Counted from the stretch's first letter, positions 23,762-37,206 are shown. The stretch: DNA of 64,000 nt from Inia geoffrensis (GCA_036417435.1 CM070900.1:114677315-114741314); one strand, 5' to 3'. The notes: generated by a model from the letters alone, not told the origin. Translations and numbers: made by a program.

Positions 23762-24319
23762 GCTAAGCCTGGATCCACTACCTTAGTCCCACCCACTACC
23801 ACACATACCTAACAAAGGATTAGATTTTCACTGTCAGGGTAACTGTGCTAAGAGGGTCTTATCAAAACTTTAAAATCTGTGCCATGTGACAAAACAGTAG
23901 AGCATGATAATTCACCTGCAAAGATTTATGATGCTGAAGCAGGACAAAAGTATCACACATCTATGAACAACTAATTCTAAATATTTTCAAATAAAATGAA
24001 CACGACAGTGACTTTGGGTTGGCTTGGTTTTCCCTGTGGACACTCACATAGAACTCATTTTAGAATGAGCTTCTACAGAAAGGAAGCTGACCCTTTGTGA
24101 TATATTTAGAAAACTACTCTGCAACGGGAAGAGATGCATGAATTGTGACAATGGGGCTTACAAAGCACACAGTTGAAAAACTCTGAATGAAGGATACCTA
24201 GGTTTCCATATCAAATTTATATTTCTTGCAATTGAGAAAAAAAACTTGACATTTCTTAAAATTTTATTATAATCAGTACTCTTCTAAAGTTATTTTACAA
24301 TTCTATATCAATCATTAAA
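23762..24319. other. Unassigned stretch
   Basis: No gene or repeat recognised. Confidence 0.5.
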
Positions 24320-24333
24320 TCCAAAACTATTTT

Positions 24334-24656
24334 TATTTTCTTATTTTTTTTAATTAATTAATTTATTTTTGGTTGCGTTGGGTCTTCGTTGCTGTGCGTG
24401 GGCTTTCTCTAGTTGCGGCGAGCGGGGGCTACTCTTCATTGCGGTGTGCGGGCTTCTCATTTCAGTGGCTTCTCTTGTTGTAGAGCACGGGCTCTGGGAG
24501 TGCGGGCTTCAGTAGTTGTGGTGCGCAGGCTCAGCAGTTGTGGCACATGGGCTTAGTTGCTCTGCGGCATGTGGGATCTTCCCGGGCGAGGGCTCAAACC
24601 TGTGACCCTTGCACTGGCAGGCAGATTCTTAACCACTGGGCCACCAGGGAAGTCCC
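24334..24656 (-). mobile_element. CHR-type SINE, long form, antisense
   Basis: Reverse complement starts GGACTTCCCTGGTGGCC, and includes the long body with repeated 'gaagcccg' and 'ccgcaac' units and an A/T-rich (AATT) tail. Flanked by tccaaaactatttt (24320-24333) and tccaaaactaattt (24657-24670). Same long layout as the copy at 13787. Confidence 0.93.
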
Positions 24657-24670
24657 TCCAAAACTAATTT

Positions 24671-25154
24671 TTAAATGCTACCACTTTCAGAAGTAAAACT
24701 TCTACTAGACCTAATTAGATAACTTCTACCAAACCATAAAAATAAGAAATTTCATTAAGAAAATGGCAAACATTGATATAACAGAATAATTGCAGTAAAA
24801 AGTCTACATATTTAGGCTTATGCTTTAGGTTAGGAGTGAAATCCACGAAAGTGCTAATTCTCTGATGGCTAGTGTAAGCGCTGCTACCGTGTGAGATAGC
24901 ACTTCATTCCAAGGGTGGACCCAGATCAATGCAGAGCACTGCTTCCACCGTGCCCTCAGTATTAACTCATTGAGAAGGCACTTGACCTTCATTTCTGCAG
25001 TCTATAATGCACACAGTTTGCCTGGGGCGCAAATTGCCCGGGAAAACCACCAACTCCTGGTTAAGTGCAGCACATCATTTTTACAGTGAGCCTTTTAATG
25101 ATCAGAAATCTATGTGTATTTTATTAACACAGAATGAGGTTAAGAAAGGTGATG
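24671..25154. other. Unassigned stretch
   Basis: No gene or repeat recognised. Confidence 0.5.
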
Positions 25155-25312
25155 GGACGCAGAGGTCTGGGCATGAGCTCTGGAGCCTAGCTACATCCTA
25201 AGCCATTTAATGGATGTTTAACCTCAGGAAAGTTAAATACTTTGTGCCTCAATATCTTCATCTGTAAAATGGCAGTAAGTACCTAGGATAATTGTGAGGA
25301 TTAGAAAAGTTG

Positions 25313-25363
<51 letters not shown>

Positions 25364-25440
25364 CATATATATATATATGTATGTATGTGTAAAGGGACTA
25401 GAACAATGCCTAATAAAGCATTAAAATGTGTTTCTAATAA
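25155..25440 (+). repeat. MIR SINE interrupted by a microsatellite
   Basis: 'gagctctggagcctagct', 'gtttaacctcaggaaag', 'cctcaatatcttcatctg', 'gtaaaatggcagtaagtacc', 'attgtgaggattag' lie left of the AT repeat. 'gtgtaaagggactagaac' and 'atgcctaataaagc' lie right of it, matching MIR on both sides. Confidence 0.85.
25313..25390. repeat. (AT)n/(TATG)n microsatellite inside MIR
   Basis: About 78 bp of TA dinucleotides with periodic TATACA and TATGTA variants. It sits where MIR has 'gataatacatgtaaag'-type sequence, a likely seed for slippage. Confidence 0.92.
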
Positions 25441-25984
25441 TACAATTGTGAATATTCCAGTTCTCTTCTTCAAAGGTAGGAATGGTCATCCTTTGATTTT
25501 AGGATTTGCTTCTGAACAATTTTTCTTATTCAATTCAATCTAGACAATAGTTTTCCAAGAACTACTATGTTTATCTAGTCTTACTTTTCATACAGTATGA
25601 AAAGGAGTGTTACGGAGAATGAAAATGTTTCACGTTGAAACTTCAAAGTCCCAAATTTCTACTATACAGCAGTAAGCATGGACACAATATAGGTTGAATA
25701 ACTGGACTTAAATAACTTTGAGCGAAAGTTGATGCCGGCAGACGGTCAAGAGAAATGTTTGGTACTGTCATTTAAAATCATAAAGGCCACTGGGTCCACA
25801 AGTCTACTCTGGTCCTCCCATTCAGCTGCTTCTCTTCATCCTTTCCCTTCCCCCTTCCTTCATTACAAGGAGACCTGGTATCAGCTTTCTGCTTTTCATC
25901 ACTGGTCTTTTTGAGAAGTTAATTATCTCCTTAAACACCCTTGTTAAACAAGGTTCTCTCCTCTCCACAATCATAATGACAACA
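25441..25984. other. Unassigned stretch
   Basis: No gene or repeat recognised. Confidence 0.5.
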
Positions 25985-26212
25985 CCACCACCTTTTATTT
26001 ATAAAGCACTTACCATGTATTAGGCACCTTGTGAGGGTGTTTATATGCTTTCTTTTTTTAAAATTTTTCTTTTATGCTCCTAACAGCTCCCTGAGATTGG
26101 CCCCATTAAGTCAACTGCCCACAGCAGGCATTTCAGAATTGGCAGAGCCAAGATGTGAACCCAGGTAGCTGCACTGCAGACTCAATGTTCTAATCATTAT
26201 GGGGCTGCTCCC
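25985..26212 (-). repeat. MIR SINE, antisense
   Basis: 'tataaagcacttaccatgta', 'ttaggcacctt', 'ctaacagctccctgag', 'ggcagagccaagatgtgaac' and 'ccaggtagctgcactgcag' match MIR reverse complement. The central part around 26050-26080 is altered. Confidence 0.82.
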
Positions 26213-27707
26213 ACAGGAGACTCTGCAATTGTTCTCCTACGTATAGTGTGTCCTCAACCTGAGCTATAGGAAGACACTTTTTGTGGGACCTGAGACAGTT
26301 CCGATTTTAATTAACTTCCTGAGAGGACAAGGGGAGAAAAGTCCATGATATCATTTCTGATTCAAAAATTGTGTATTCTTTTGGAGATGTAGAAAGCTAA
26401 GAAGGCAGAAGGCAGAAGCCAAAATAAATACATAAATAAAGGGAGGAAATATTATATATTTAATATTTCTTATTTGAAATTCAGCTGTAATATTAAAACC
26501 ACTAATATAACAAATGAGAAGTTTCAAGGTCAAATTTTGTGTGATTCATTTTATGTTTTATATTAATAAAAATTATCAAAAACTAAAATAAACTTTATTC
26601 TCCTTCTAGATAAGCCAGTATGTAAAATAATATTGTAGACCAATTTTTTCATTTCTATGGAAATATTGAGAGAACAGATCCAAATCACACCTTTTAATAG
26701 ATTTTGAATAAACAAAGGTTAACTGATCAGAGATTCAGCACATGAGGTCTGGATGAGAATGTCTGGATCAAGAGACAAACTGATCCTTCCTAATGTTTAC
26801 AGAATACAAAAGAGTTCAAAAGGTAAATGCCAAGTTGTCTGTCTGAAAGAGTCACATGTTGTCAATACATGAAAGAACTGACCTAAGTTAAAAATAGAAT
26901 TCTCATTATGCTGCCTACCCCCTTTTCCTGAAGAACTTCACTTAAAAATAGAGCCACACTGATTTTACAGCCACCATTACTTTCCTTGGTAAAACCATTA
27001 TCAAATATGTTTAAGATGCTATAGTTCTCTATCAAGACTCCTTCACCAGGTTTCTTTGTAGAACAGACAGAAAACACATTAACTGGAACTCTATTTTTCT
27101 ATATTAAATAAGATTTGGCCACTACTTAGTTAACATAAGGACCATCTCAGACTAGGTTAACATTATCCTTCTTTCTCTTGTGAGTTGCAAAGTTCAAATA
27201 TCTGACCAAAATTTTAGTAGGAAATAGACAGAAATGCTGACAAAAGAACTTGCCACCACCACTGTCAAAAAATTAATTCCCATAAAAAAATCAGATTTTT
27301 AGTCAGTAATCAGTTTATTGCTATTAAAGATTAAAGTAAAATTGTGAAATTATATACATATGTGTCTTTAAAAAGATTCCTTCCAAGAACCTGAAGACTG
27401 AAGCTACTACTCATGATCACATGTCAAAGCTGATCGATCTATTATCATCACCACCTATCTACCCATCCACATATATCCTCTTCCTCAAAAATTAATTAGT
27501 TCACATTAAGCCTATACTGAGTATTCAGGAAAATGATACACAATTTAATTTTCCAAGAGAACTAAATTCTTCTGGGTTATGATTTCAAATGAGAACCTAA
27601 CGATTCAATAAATGGTATATTCTCTTTTCAACCTCTTCAGAATAAACTTCAGGAAAGTCTAAATTCATCTTGTCACTCCCAGACTGAAACCATCCCTCCG
27701 TGGGAGA
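26213..27707. other. Unassigned, repeat-poor stretch
   Basis: No open frame over 65 codons, no SINE/LINE/DNA-element signature. One of the longer repeat-poor blocks of the window. Confidence 0.5.
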
Positions 27708-28672
27708 ACCTGTGGGTCTCCAAACATTTTCAGTCAGCTGACCACAAAATAACCCCAATCACTAAAAAAATGTTTGGTCATATACTCAACACATGAATAT
27801 TATTTATGTATAAAATATATACATCTATTCTCAGAATTAAATACATACATTACTAAACATGGGGAAAAGTGGACATTTTAAAGGTGGAGTATAAAAATGA
27901 AGTAAACGCTATTTTTAAATAATACCACACTCACAGTGCTTACTATCTCAAAACAGAATATACACTTAGGATGAGGTTCTTCTTCAAAGATATTGGTATG
28001 TATCTACTTTTATAATAGTCTGCTTGGAAATTATCTATTTTCATTGGTGGGGTTTCTGTGACACCTGACTAAAACACCATTGATTTTTTTGCTCGAAGTG
28101 TAGTTAAGGAAGGGTCTGTATTAGGAGTATAAGTATCAGCTTCAACATGTGACTGCATCATGAGTAGTAGCTTCAGTCTGCAGTAGCAGCTTCAGTCTTT
28201 GGTAGTCAGTGCTTCTTAAATGTCTCTTCAGTCTTCAGGCAAGAACCTTTTTAAGTCTCTTGATCACTTTGGGAGTGCTATTTTGGTTAAAGCTAGAAAC
28301 ACAATCTGTATATCAAGGCACATATAAACTGCAATACCCCAAAAAGGCTGTAAGTGAATAAACACATAAGGTCCCCACTGTCAACCCTTCTAGGTTGTTG
28401 AGTTTAGACTGCTCCCTCCAGAAAACTGTTACCACACTTGATACATGATTATCTAGTATACAGGGTAACTTGGGCCATTCTATAATTTAAATATTTGTAT
28501 TTTTGATTTAATTTTATTTTAAATATTTTAATTTATTTTGTACTTTAATTATAGTCATTAAAACTTTTTAAAGATAAAAATGCATTGAACTAATCACTAT
28601 AATATCTTTCCACACCCCAATGGATCATCCTGCATATTTTTCAGGTGCCAACACCCCACTTTGAAGACCACT
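27708..28672. mobile_element. Candidate hAT-like DNA element, unrecognised
   Basis: The left end 'ctgtgggtctccaaac' and the reverse complement of the right end 'cagtggtcttcaaag' resemble each other and the CAGNGGTTCTCAAA-type ends of hAT transposons. The interior (about 0.96 kb, AT-rich) holds an imperfect repetition of 'agtagcttcagtctg'-like units near 28160-28200. I could not find matching 8-bp target duplications or any transposase motif, so this is tentative. Confidence 0.35.
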
Positions 28673-29949
28673 GACATAGAAATGTAAAATTCAACCGGTC
28701 TTGAAAGTTCCTTCACAGCCCAAATTTAACCTTTTTTCTTTCAGTATTTCCACAGATATTTTTCAGTATTCCCACAAATGAATCTTTCATGGCAAGCAAG
28801 CTAGTTGCTACAATAGAAAAAGAAACTGCGCAGAAAACTGAGATTACAACAGTCTCTGGTTGGAAATGTAGTCTATGCAGTAGGTCAGCAACTAGATAGA
28901 CAGTAAGCTAACTATACTAACAAGCCAAGGGTCTGAGTGAGAACAGCAAGTCAGAAACCTCAGCCAGTCAGAAATTAGACCACACAGGTCAGAGGAGCTC
29001 AGGTACCAAGTGCAGAAAAGAAATCAAGCAGGCAGATGAGAACCCCAAGTCACAACGGCAAAGCTTCGGCGATGGTCAAAAGGTCGAGGAGTCAGGAATC
29101 AGGAGATCCACTTTAACTAGCACAGGGGCTGGTGAAAGGACAAGGAAACAGATGCAAGACCCAAGCAACAAAGCAATTTGATACTGAAGCAATTTTGTTA
29201 TGGCCAGGAAGTTTCTTACACGTTTCCTACTGGATCCTTTCCCAGAACCTGGCTAGTGTGACCCTGTGCAGATGTGAGTGTCTGGAGGAAAAGGTGGAAT
29301 AAGGAGGAGGGATCAAGGGAATATTCTCCATAGCCTGTACCTCTGCTATGATGCTCCCATCCTCCTGGAGTGTTCGCTTCTCCTATTCATCCTTAAAATC
29401 ACACACAAATCTTACCTGCTCTCTTAGTCCTTCTTTAACCATCTCAACATACCACTCTATGAATTCCTACAGCAATTATTTTATCCTCTGAGCATTCTGA
29501 TACTACTGTGTGAAGCCTTGCACTTTTTTCTTGTTCCATGTGTCAGCATTCCCAAAGAGACTGCAAACAAGTGGTGAGCTATGAATTCACGGTACACTTT
29601 GACTTTTAGCAGTCAGTGCTTCTTAAATATCTCTGAGTTCTTTGAATACTGTGATATCACTCTTTACTCAGATAAATGTAGAGAGGGGCATGCACACACT
29701 ATTTAGTATATAATTCTATGAGATCAGGTAATTTACCTAATTTACCTGAGATAATTATAATAAAATTCTACCACTGAATTCAAAGTAAAGGTTATTTAGC
29801 AAATTAAAAAAAAAAAAGGCTTCTGTACCAAAATACAATAGATATGGATTTCTTCACTTCTGTGAAATATGAAAAATTAGAATAGGAAATATTAGACACT
29901 AGTCATTAAATCATTGATTACTATCCATTCAGGGAAAGATTATCATAAC
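28673..29949. other. Unassigned; possible small L2 piece
   Basis: 29390-29520 ('cctattcatccttaaaatc', 'ctttaaccatctcaac', 'ctatgaattcctacagc') has an L2-like order but is short. 28800-29330 is moderately GC-rich without a recognised identity. Confidence 0.4.
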
Positions 29950-30440
29950 ATTCACTTATTAATTTATTGACAAATTCCATAAACCTCCACAATATCCCTG
30001 TTATTGAATACTTTGAAGACACTGGGATAGATGCTAGCTGAAAAGAGGGGTACAGAGATGAAGAAAGCATCATCTCAGCCTTAGAAAAACCTAGACAATA
30101 CGAAATATTTCAAGTCCATTTAATCAAGCCCAGGAAGGCTGTCCAGCCATTTGATATTGAGCATGAAGAATGAGTAGTAACTCACTAGATAAAGAAAGGG
30201 GGAGAAGCTGCACGTGGCAGCACAATCTATAGGGGCAAAGATATGAGACCACCAGAGTATGTGTGTGGGGCCTGAGGGGTATGTGAGAAAGAGAAGGGGT
30301 GGAATGTGAGACTGAAGCATAGCTTGGTGTGGAAGCATACACTGTGTTAAGGAGTTTAGGTTTCATCGTGGAGGCCCTGATGAGCCATGGCTAATATTTA
30401 GTAAATCAGTAGATTTCATCTGGGTTGGTATATAAAAATT
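29950..30440 (-). repeat. LINE-2 3' region, antisense
   Basis: 'tgaagacactgggatagatgc', 'gtacagagatgaagaaagc', 'ggcaaagatatgagaccacc', 'aaggagtttaggtttcatc' and 'gatgagccatggctaat' match the reverse complement of L2 (end of ORF2 and 3' UTR). The minus-strand frames of 72-80 codons here are L2 remnants. Confidence 0.75.
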
Positions 30441-32529
30441 AAAATTTATTGATTTAAGTGAATAATTGCAAACTGTTACTAAGATAATATGAGAATCAGA
30501 AGTGATAACATAACGTTCAGGCTTATTCTTTTGTTTCCAAGTTAGCTATTTTTTTTAAAAGCCAGCTGATTTCCAAACTATCTTTGAAAATAATTCAAAA
30601 CATACACACATTTAGGTTGAAAGAGAAATGTCCACAGTGACACCATTTAATGTATTAATAATGACATGCTTAATAATTTGCTAATTTAATTTAGACTATT
30701 TTCTAGTTGTATTTTCTAGACGTATCTTAACTTTGAAAAATTTAAGTCCTACCTGGACTATTATCTGGGAATCATGAACCACAGCAGAAGTCACTTGCTG
30801 AGAGGTCTGGTGGGCTATGTGAGCATCTTCACACATGGAGATACAGATGAAGCAATTTATATACATACAAATAATTTATTTACCCCTTTATATATATGGA
30901 GTATTACAAACTACTATTTTATTATTTGAGTTATTCACGTCCCAATGAATCATTAGTCTACCAGTTCTGCCCTGTTTATATTAAAAAATGGAAACCAAAA
31001 ATACCCCCCCCCCCAAAAAAAAAAACCCTGATCTGCTTGCCTCTCAGTTTAGGGCACATTCTAATTTCTTTGTAAAGCATATCTGACAATAATCCATAGT
31101 CCATAGTATATTCCAAACAAAATATCACTATTCCAAAATAACAGTGAAAGTTAGTTACTCAAGTAAAAGAAAATACTGCTATTACTTAAACTTATATAAA
31201 AAGTTTAAGAAATAAAGTTTAAAAGAAATTAAAATTAGTTTAAAAGAAAGCTAACATAATTGTCCCATTTCAAAGAGATAAACATTACTCAATATTTTTA
31301 AAAGATAAACTTTGGTGTGTATTATAAAATAAACTTTATGTTTATAAAATAAACATAAGGAATTTATCACCTGAAATCATGCACGATATTATAATTTCGT
31401 GGAAATATTTTGGGGTAATGACTTTCAAATGAATACAGGAAGAATGTTATTAAAAAGAACAAAGGTTAGGAAATATACTCTCGCGCATAACCCTGCAGTG
31501 GGGAAGGGAACAGTCTCTTATGATCTAATAGGATTTTTCCATTCTTCACTTGGTTAATCTTAGACACAAAGCAAATAAATCATTCTGGGTTTCTAAAAGT
31601 CCATGGTGAGTCTCAAAGGAAATTAATTCCCTTTGCTAACCATGGTTCATAAAAACATATTATTAAAGTGAACTCAATAAAAAAATCTAGATTTATTACT
31701 AAAATGAGATGTCATCTTTTTTTTAATAAAACAAGAGATTTTTCCATCCCTTTCCAAACAGTTTCTAACACAAAAGTGGCTTTCCCGTACTGGGAAATAT
31801 AGGGTGAATGTGTAGATTAGCAAAGATATGAGGTTGGCATAATGAAGAATACGGTAAACTCAGTGTGGTGAAGAGATCAGCACTTGAAAACTGACAGCAC
31901 AGAGCTGCCTTCTGAAAAACCCACATGTATCATCACTTAATATGTTGGGAGGGAAAGAGCCTGACTACTGGCAAAAGTGTGATTAAAATTCTTACCAAAC
32001 ACTCACTACAGTGGAATCAAAATATTATCATCACTTAAAACACATTTATTTAAAACCAAATTACACAAGTATAAGGCAGGAAGTGACCTCTAGGTACTGA
32101 AAACCAAAGACAGACTTACACAAATGCACATATATTGAAACACGGAATTAAACTTGCAGAGCAAGTATATGAACGGAAAATGAGGCATTAGTATTTCTCC
32201 ATTACAGGTAGTGCGCACTGCAGCAAGGAGACAACATATGTAACTGGGTTGAGGACAGAAAAGCTACGGAAATTCTTCCTCCCAACTGAATAAACTATGT
32301 GGAAATAGTCTGGTCTCTGGTCAATCAGAAGAGCTTGATGAAAGAGCAAGGATTTCAAAATCTGTTAGAAAGTTCACAGAACAGGTACAATCAGGAAGCT
32401 TCCAGAGGTGGGTGGTGACTGAAGTGATGAGAAGCAACTGAGTAATGGGGTACGGCTCAAAGTTGATTACTCATAGGAAGGAGGAGCTTGAATAACTGGT
32501 GTGATGAAGAAAAGGAATCAATTAGATTA
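30441..32529. other. Unassigned, repeat-poor stretch
   Basis: AT-rich; no open frame or repeat of note. A C-run joined to an A-run lies at about 31005-31024. Confidence 0.5.
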
Positions 32530-32960
32530 AATGACTCAAACCAGGGGTTTTCCTGGACTCCTCGTTTCCCCTTACCCACAACATCTACCTCATCCAGTAA
32601 ATTTACTATTTACCAATAGTAAATCCTATTGGTTTTACCTCCAAAGTATAGTGCAAACTGGAAACCCCTTCTCCCTACTATGGATCCCCTAGCTCAAGCC
32701 ATCACTATCTTTCACCTGGACTCTTGCAAAGGCCTAACTCTTCTCTTTGTTTTCACTGTTCCCCACCATCCACTATTCACCACGGTCTATACCCCACCCG
32801 GCAGCCAAAACTTTATAGTGACTTTGCATCACACTGTTTATCACAAGCGACTGGACCTTACATTATCTAGACCCTACTTCTCCCTTTAAATTCACCCTCT
32901 TCCATTCTCTGTCCTGCTTTCACCAGCCAAAGCATACTGGATTTCCTGCTCATACTCAAT
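32530..32960 (+). repeat. LINE-2 fragment
   Basis: 'cctggactcctcgtttcc', 'cacaacatctacctcatcc', 'aatcctattggttttacctcc', 'gctcaagccatcactatc', 'cacctggactcttgcaaagg' and 'cggcagccaaaactttatagtgac' follow L2 ORF2 C-terminal sequence. The 86-codon + frame at 32629-32889 is a piece of the degenerate L2 reading frame. Confidence 0.8.
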
Positions 32961-34529
32961 TCAAAATCCCAGTTAACTGCTGTTTCATGCAACACTAAAA
33001 CCTGACCATGTACAGAGCTGTTTAATCATGTGTCCTCTCTTAGCTAGGAGAATTTGCTATTGAATTGAATTGTACAAATTTACATCTGGAAATAACATCA
33101 GTGGTGACTTACCTGATTACAGGACAAATAAAGCAGTACAATACAGGCATTTTCAAATTTATCTTTAAGATAAGAACAATAAGCAGAAAGACACAGAAAT
33201 GGCCTATGGGTTAATATGTTCCTTTGAAGCATGATATATGTTCACCAACACCGCATGAACGGGAGCAAACAGGAGAGAGATAGTAAAAAAAAAAAAGAGA
33301 GACAGGAAGAGAGGTGTAGCATAGGTGCCAAAATGTGCCGTACATACTATGGGGAGCTGGGATAAGGGGAGGAGATAGGGCTCTAGTCTTAATCTCTAAG
33401 ATCCCAGCAGGCAGTGACTGTCACATACACTTTTCCACCATGCCTAGGGGTTGTGGCCGAGTAAGAAAGTATCCCAGCATCTTTGCATCCTTTTCTAACA
33501 TGCTTAGTACAGAATGCACTTTTCCATAGAAACCATGCTGTGAGATGGCGAGGCTTCCCAAACAGACCACAAAATCCTATTAAATCCATTATACTGCTGG
33601 GACAGTGCATATTTTTAATAAGGAAGACACTGACCTCAACTGAACACCAATTAAATACTAAAGTGTTGAGCTCTACACTTTAATAACTCATTGAAAAATT
33701 GATTTTATAACCTTAATATATATGTATTTATATATCATGGCCATATTATGGTTTTAAACTATCTTTTTGGGAGCAAGCAAAGGAGTCTAAATATGAATTT
33801 TTAAAAATTAGTTGCATCCTGAACACCTATGTATAAGTAAGGTAAACTGCTAAAATGCACAGCAACTATTCAATACAAATCAGAGGTTGATAACTGTATA
33901 CGTAGTCTGAACAAAAGTCAAATGGGTTCACATTCATTCCCAAGGGGAGGGCTTGCAAAGGTTTGCAAAGGTTTGAAGGCAATGGAGGTGGGGCTAGGGG
34001 TATCATACCACACAAGAAAGGCAGCTGACTCTCACAGTTTTGGTCCAGATGAATACTGGATTGTATTCATTTCTTCCATTGGCCCAAAGCTGGCCAGAAT
34101 CTTTGAAAAACACACCTGAACAGGTGAGGTCAGGACTAAGATGAATCCAACTGCCTTGAAATATTCCACATTTATGAATACTCACCAATTAACCTGTTAA
34201 AAGAGCTCAGGGCTGTGCTGTTCATCATGAAACCAAGTGACAACCACATTTCCTACTTGTGCCTAGTGGCCAGAGAGAATCCTGACTGGGAACCATTCGA
34301 GTTCCTGATTTGGAGAACGTCTAATGCCCTAGTTACAAAGTGAATGGACTTTGCAAACCTGAGATTACTGAATCTCCTGACGAAAAAGGTAGTAAAATCT
34401 TTAAGAACTGTAGGGGAACTTGTTGAGGGAGAAATTAAGCCCTGTACAGCATAATAAAATTCTACAGGATAAAAAATGGTGCTGGACAGAAGGGGAAAGA
34501 AAAAAAACCTTGAACGCAAATTTCTCAGA
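32961..34529. other. Unassigned stretch
   Basis: Short frames only. A-run at 33285-33296; a twofold TTTGCAAAGG repeat at about 33953-33976. No gene identified. Confidence 0.5.
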
Positions 34530-34622
34530 ACTTAACAGTAACTTATTCTGGGTGGTGGCAATACAAAAGACATTTTATTCTTTGTAATTTTTCTGTACGT
34601 TTTAATTCTTCAAAAAACAAAG
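34530..34622 (+). mobile_element. Possible L1M 3' UTR tail
   Basis: 'ttctgggtggtggcaatac', 'acattttattctttgtaatttttctgtac' and a following 'attcttcaaaaaacaaa' resemble the last part of old L1 3' UTRs. Short and uncertain. Confidence 0.35.
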
Positions 34623-37206
34623 TGCTGCCTGGTGGAAATCTATGCCTTTAACTCTTTGGCTCCAATGCTTCTTTTCCTTTTAAGACAAGGATCACGAACT
34701 CAAATGCCTATAAGGCCCAGCAGCTAATATAAGGGAGTGAGGCCTGCAAGATGGGAATGGTGTCAAACCAGTGAGCATAATCCCATGTCAAGAGGCAGCT
34801 GTTCATCAGTGCCAGGACACAGCTGCTGCAGAGAAATGCAGGTAGTGGTGTTGCCAGATTAAAAAATTTTTTGACACTGGAAATCTGGATTTTTGTTGAA
34901 ATTTCCTGGTTTTTAAATCTTGGCAAATGATTTAAATTATAAGAAACAAAACACATAACTCTCTTAGGGGCCAAAAAACCTAAGTGATTTTCGAGGGTGA
35001 TTTTGCCCATAAAGTATGAGATACATATTGGTTTACTTATTTTGTATACAAATCCATATTCACATTAAAGTCTGAGAAGCACAGTTCTAAATCAAAGAAA
35101 AGAATAACAGTAATCTATATGCAGACTAAAAGAACGATTAAATCCCCATCTAAATGGAGACATCCCTATCTAATAGCAGACATTTCTAAAGTATTACTTT
35201 CTGCGGGTAAAACTGATTTCATTCGGCGTATCATTAAGTTTCTATCACATGTTAACAGACTGAACAAGATTAGTGGAGTGATCTAAAATGAGGGCCAGGT
35301 GGTAACATTTACTAAAAGAGTAAATGAAAGAAGTGCGTATGTTTCTTATATTGTGCATCCAACATGAAATTTGGGGTGAGAAAAAGGGCAAGGACAAGGT
35401 AAGTCAAAGAAAGGAAACCAGAGGGATCAATGAGGACAAATCCACAGTAAGAACTCCCCCTCCTAAAGAACCAGTGGCAAGGGGTGTCACCCCTGGTAGA
35501 CAGAAACAAATTGGTGAGGTCCATTAGATGGTGGCGGCATGTTAGCTGCCCAAAACTCTATCAGACTCAGATGCAAGAAGCTCACACTTGATTCCAGACT
35601 GTTCAGGTGAGGTGGAGTAGATGGGGAAACAGTGGGGGAGGAGTGAGAAGAATGAAGAGTGAGAGTCTAGAAGATGCAGTGCACAGGCATACCAGGCCTG
35701 GGGAAACCTGAAAGTCCATTCAAAGAAAGAAGAAAAACCAAAGGTATCTGGAGTGTGAGGATTTGTGGCAGGGTACAAAGAAAGAGGGTGAAATAAGGCA
35801 GAGAGAGGAAGGTCCAAATTCATATACTAGATGGGTGCTGAGGTCAAGGACAGCGAGGAAGCACAGTGGCCTGAAGTTGGACCCTGGGAAACAGGAAGAG
35901 GCAGACTAATAACAGGTTTCCGATTCAGCCAAGTTTTTCCAACTTTGTTGCTTTTGGCCAGGTAAGGGATGTTTACCTATGAAGGGTCAAGATAGAATAG
36001 AGAACACAACCACAGAGAGGGATGTGGGGTGATCTGTTCCCCAAGTAGACTGGAGGCCAGAAATACCGTCCCACAGGTCCGGACAGAGCGGAGACCCAGG
36101 ACACAGCAGTGCATCTTCCTTCACCGGGGGTGAACGAGGCCAGTGAGTGTGCCATATGAGATATTTCTGCTAAAACCCAAGAGCCAGCTAGTTCACCTGT
36201 TTCATTGACTTTGCAAGCAGGATATGATCAGGAAACTATTTAAAGAAAGAGTTAAAAAAAAAGTTTTGCAGAAGCTAGTAATTTTTTTTGATATCATGTG
36301 ATCCTTGGACTTTATGTTTGCGTAAGAGAGAAAGGCAGCAGCAGAGTCCATTCTAATCTTTAACCATAACTGACTTCCAAGAATCAGTAACACCATCCCC
36401 AGTTCCTTTGATTCAGTTACTTTCAACCAGTTACCGGCATTTAAATTTATTCAAGCATGCTTGAAAGTGAGACACATTGAAAACGCTAACCTACATTTTT
36501 ATTCAGAAGGAAAGTACTTCAGTATAACAAACCCTAATGATGACATTTTGCTACGAAAGTGAGAATACACTAATGACTCAAGACTGACTAAGCAAACCAA
36601 ACCTTGGAACTTGTGTGTTTATGAAGCTTTAAAAACTAATTTCTATGACCAGTTTGAAATGCAGAGCTAAATTAAAATATATCAACCATTTAAGGCAATG
36701 AAATGACCACTGAAGACCCAAAAAACATGACTGAATTGCTGGGTCCCTAGTTCTTGGCCCAAGCACACTGATTAAAGCCATACGAGACCCTTGTGTTCTG
36801 GTTGTGAACAGAAAGTGTTATCCATTATTTTGTCTTTGTCTGCAAAGGAGCTTCAGCACCTAGGCACTTCACCGTCTACACCCTATGTTGGTTCGCTCAC
36901 CAAGATCACACCATAATGAAAGCTACATGTAGACCTGGGAGTTCCCTCTTCTGCATTTAATTCTGCTTTGTGCTGGTGCAGTAAAAAGGAGTTCATGACA
37001 AGGTTATTTTTTAATAGTTTTCTTCCTTGAGAAATCATAGTGCTTACTTTTTCATTTACATGGGTTATATATTTTATAATATTAGTTTCACTTCTAATAC
37101 ATGTATATTGAAATCATAAGAATAAAACATAGCAGTCAGGGACCAAACACACTGAATAGGTATCAACTGCCGGATATATTAGCTACAACAATACAAACTG
37201 TTTTCT
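34623..37206. other. Unassigned stretch
   Basis: 35580-35830 is purine-rich with a faint antisense-L2 feel but too diverged to call. No exon, splice-framed coding block or young repeat seen. Confidence 0.45.

Noticed and set aside
25258..25543. Frames translating to Ile/Tyr repeats
   Set aside because: Translation of the AT microsatellite.
33953..33976. TTTGCAAAGG twofold repeat as an operator or binding site
   Set aside because: Two short adjacent copies only; compatible with slippage, and no supporting context.
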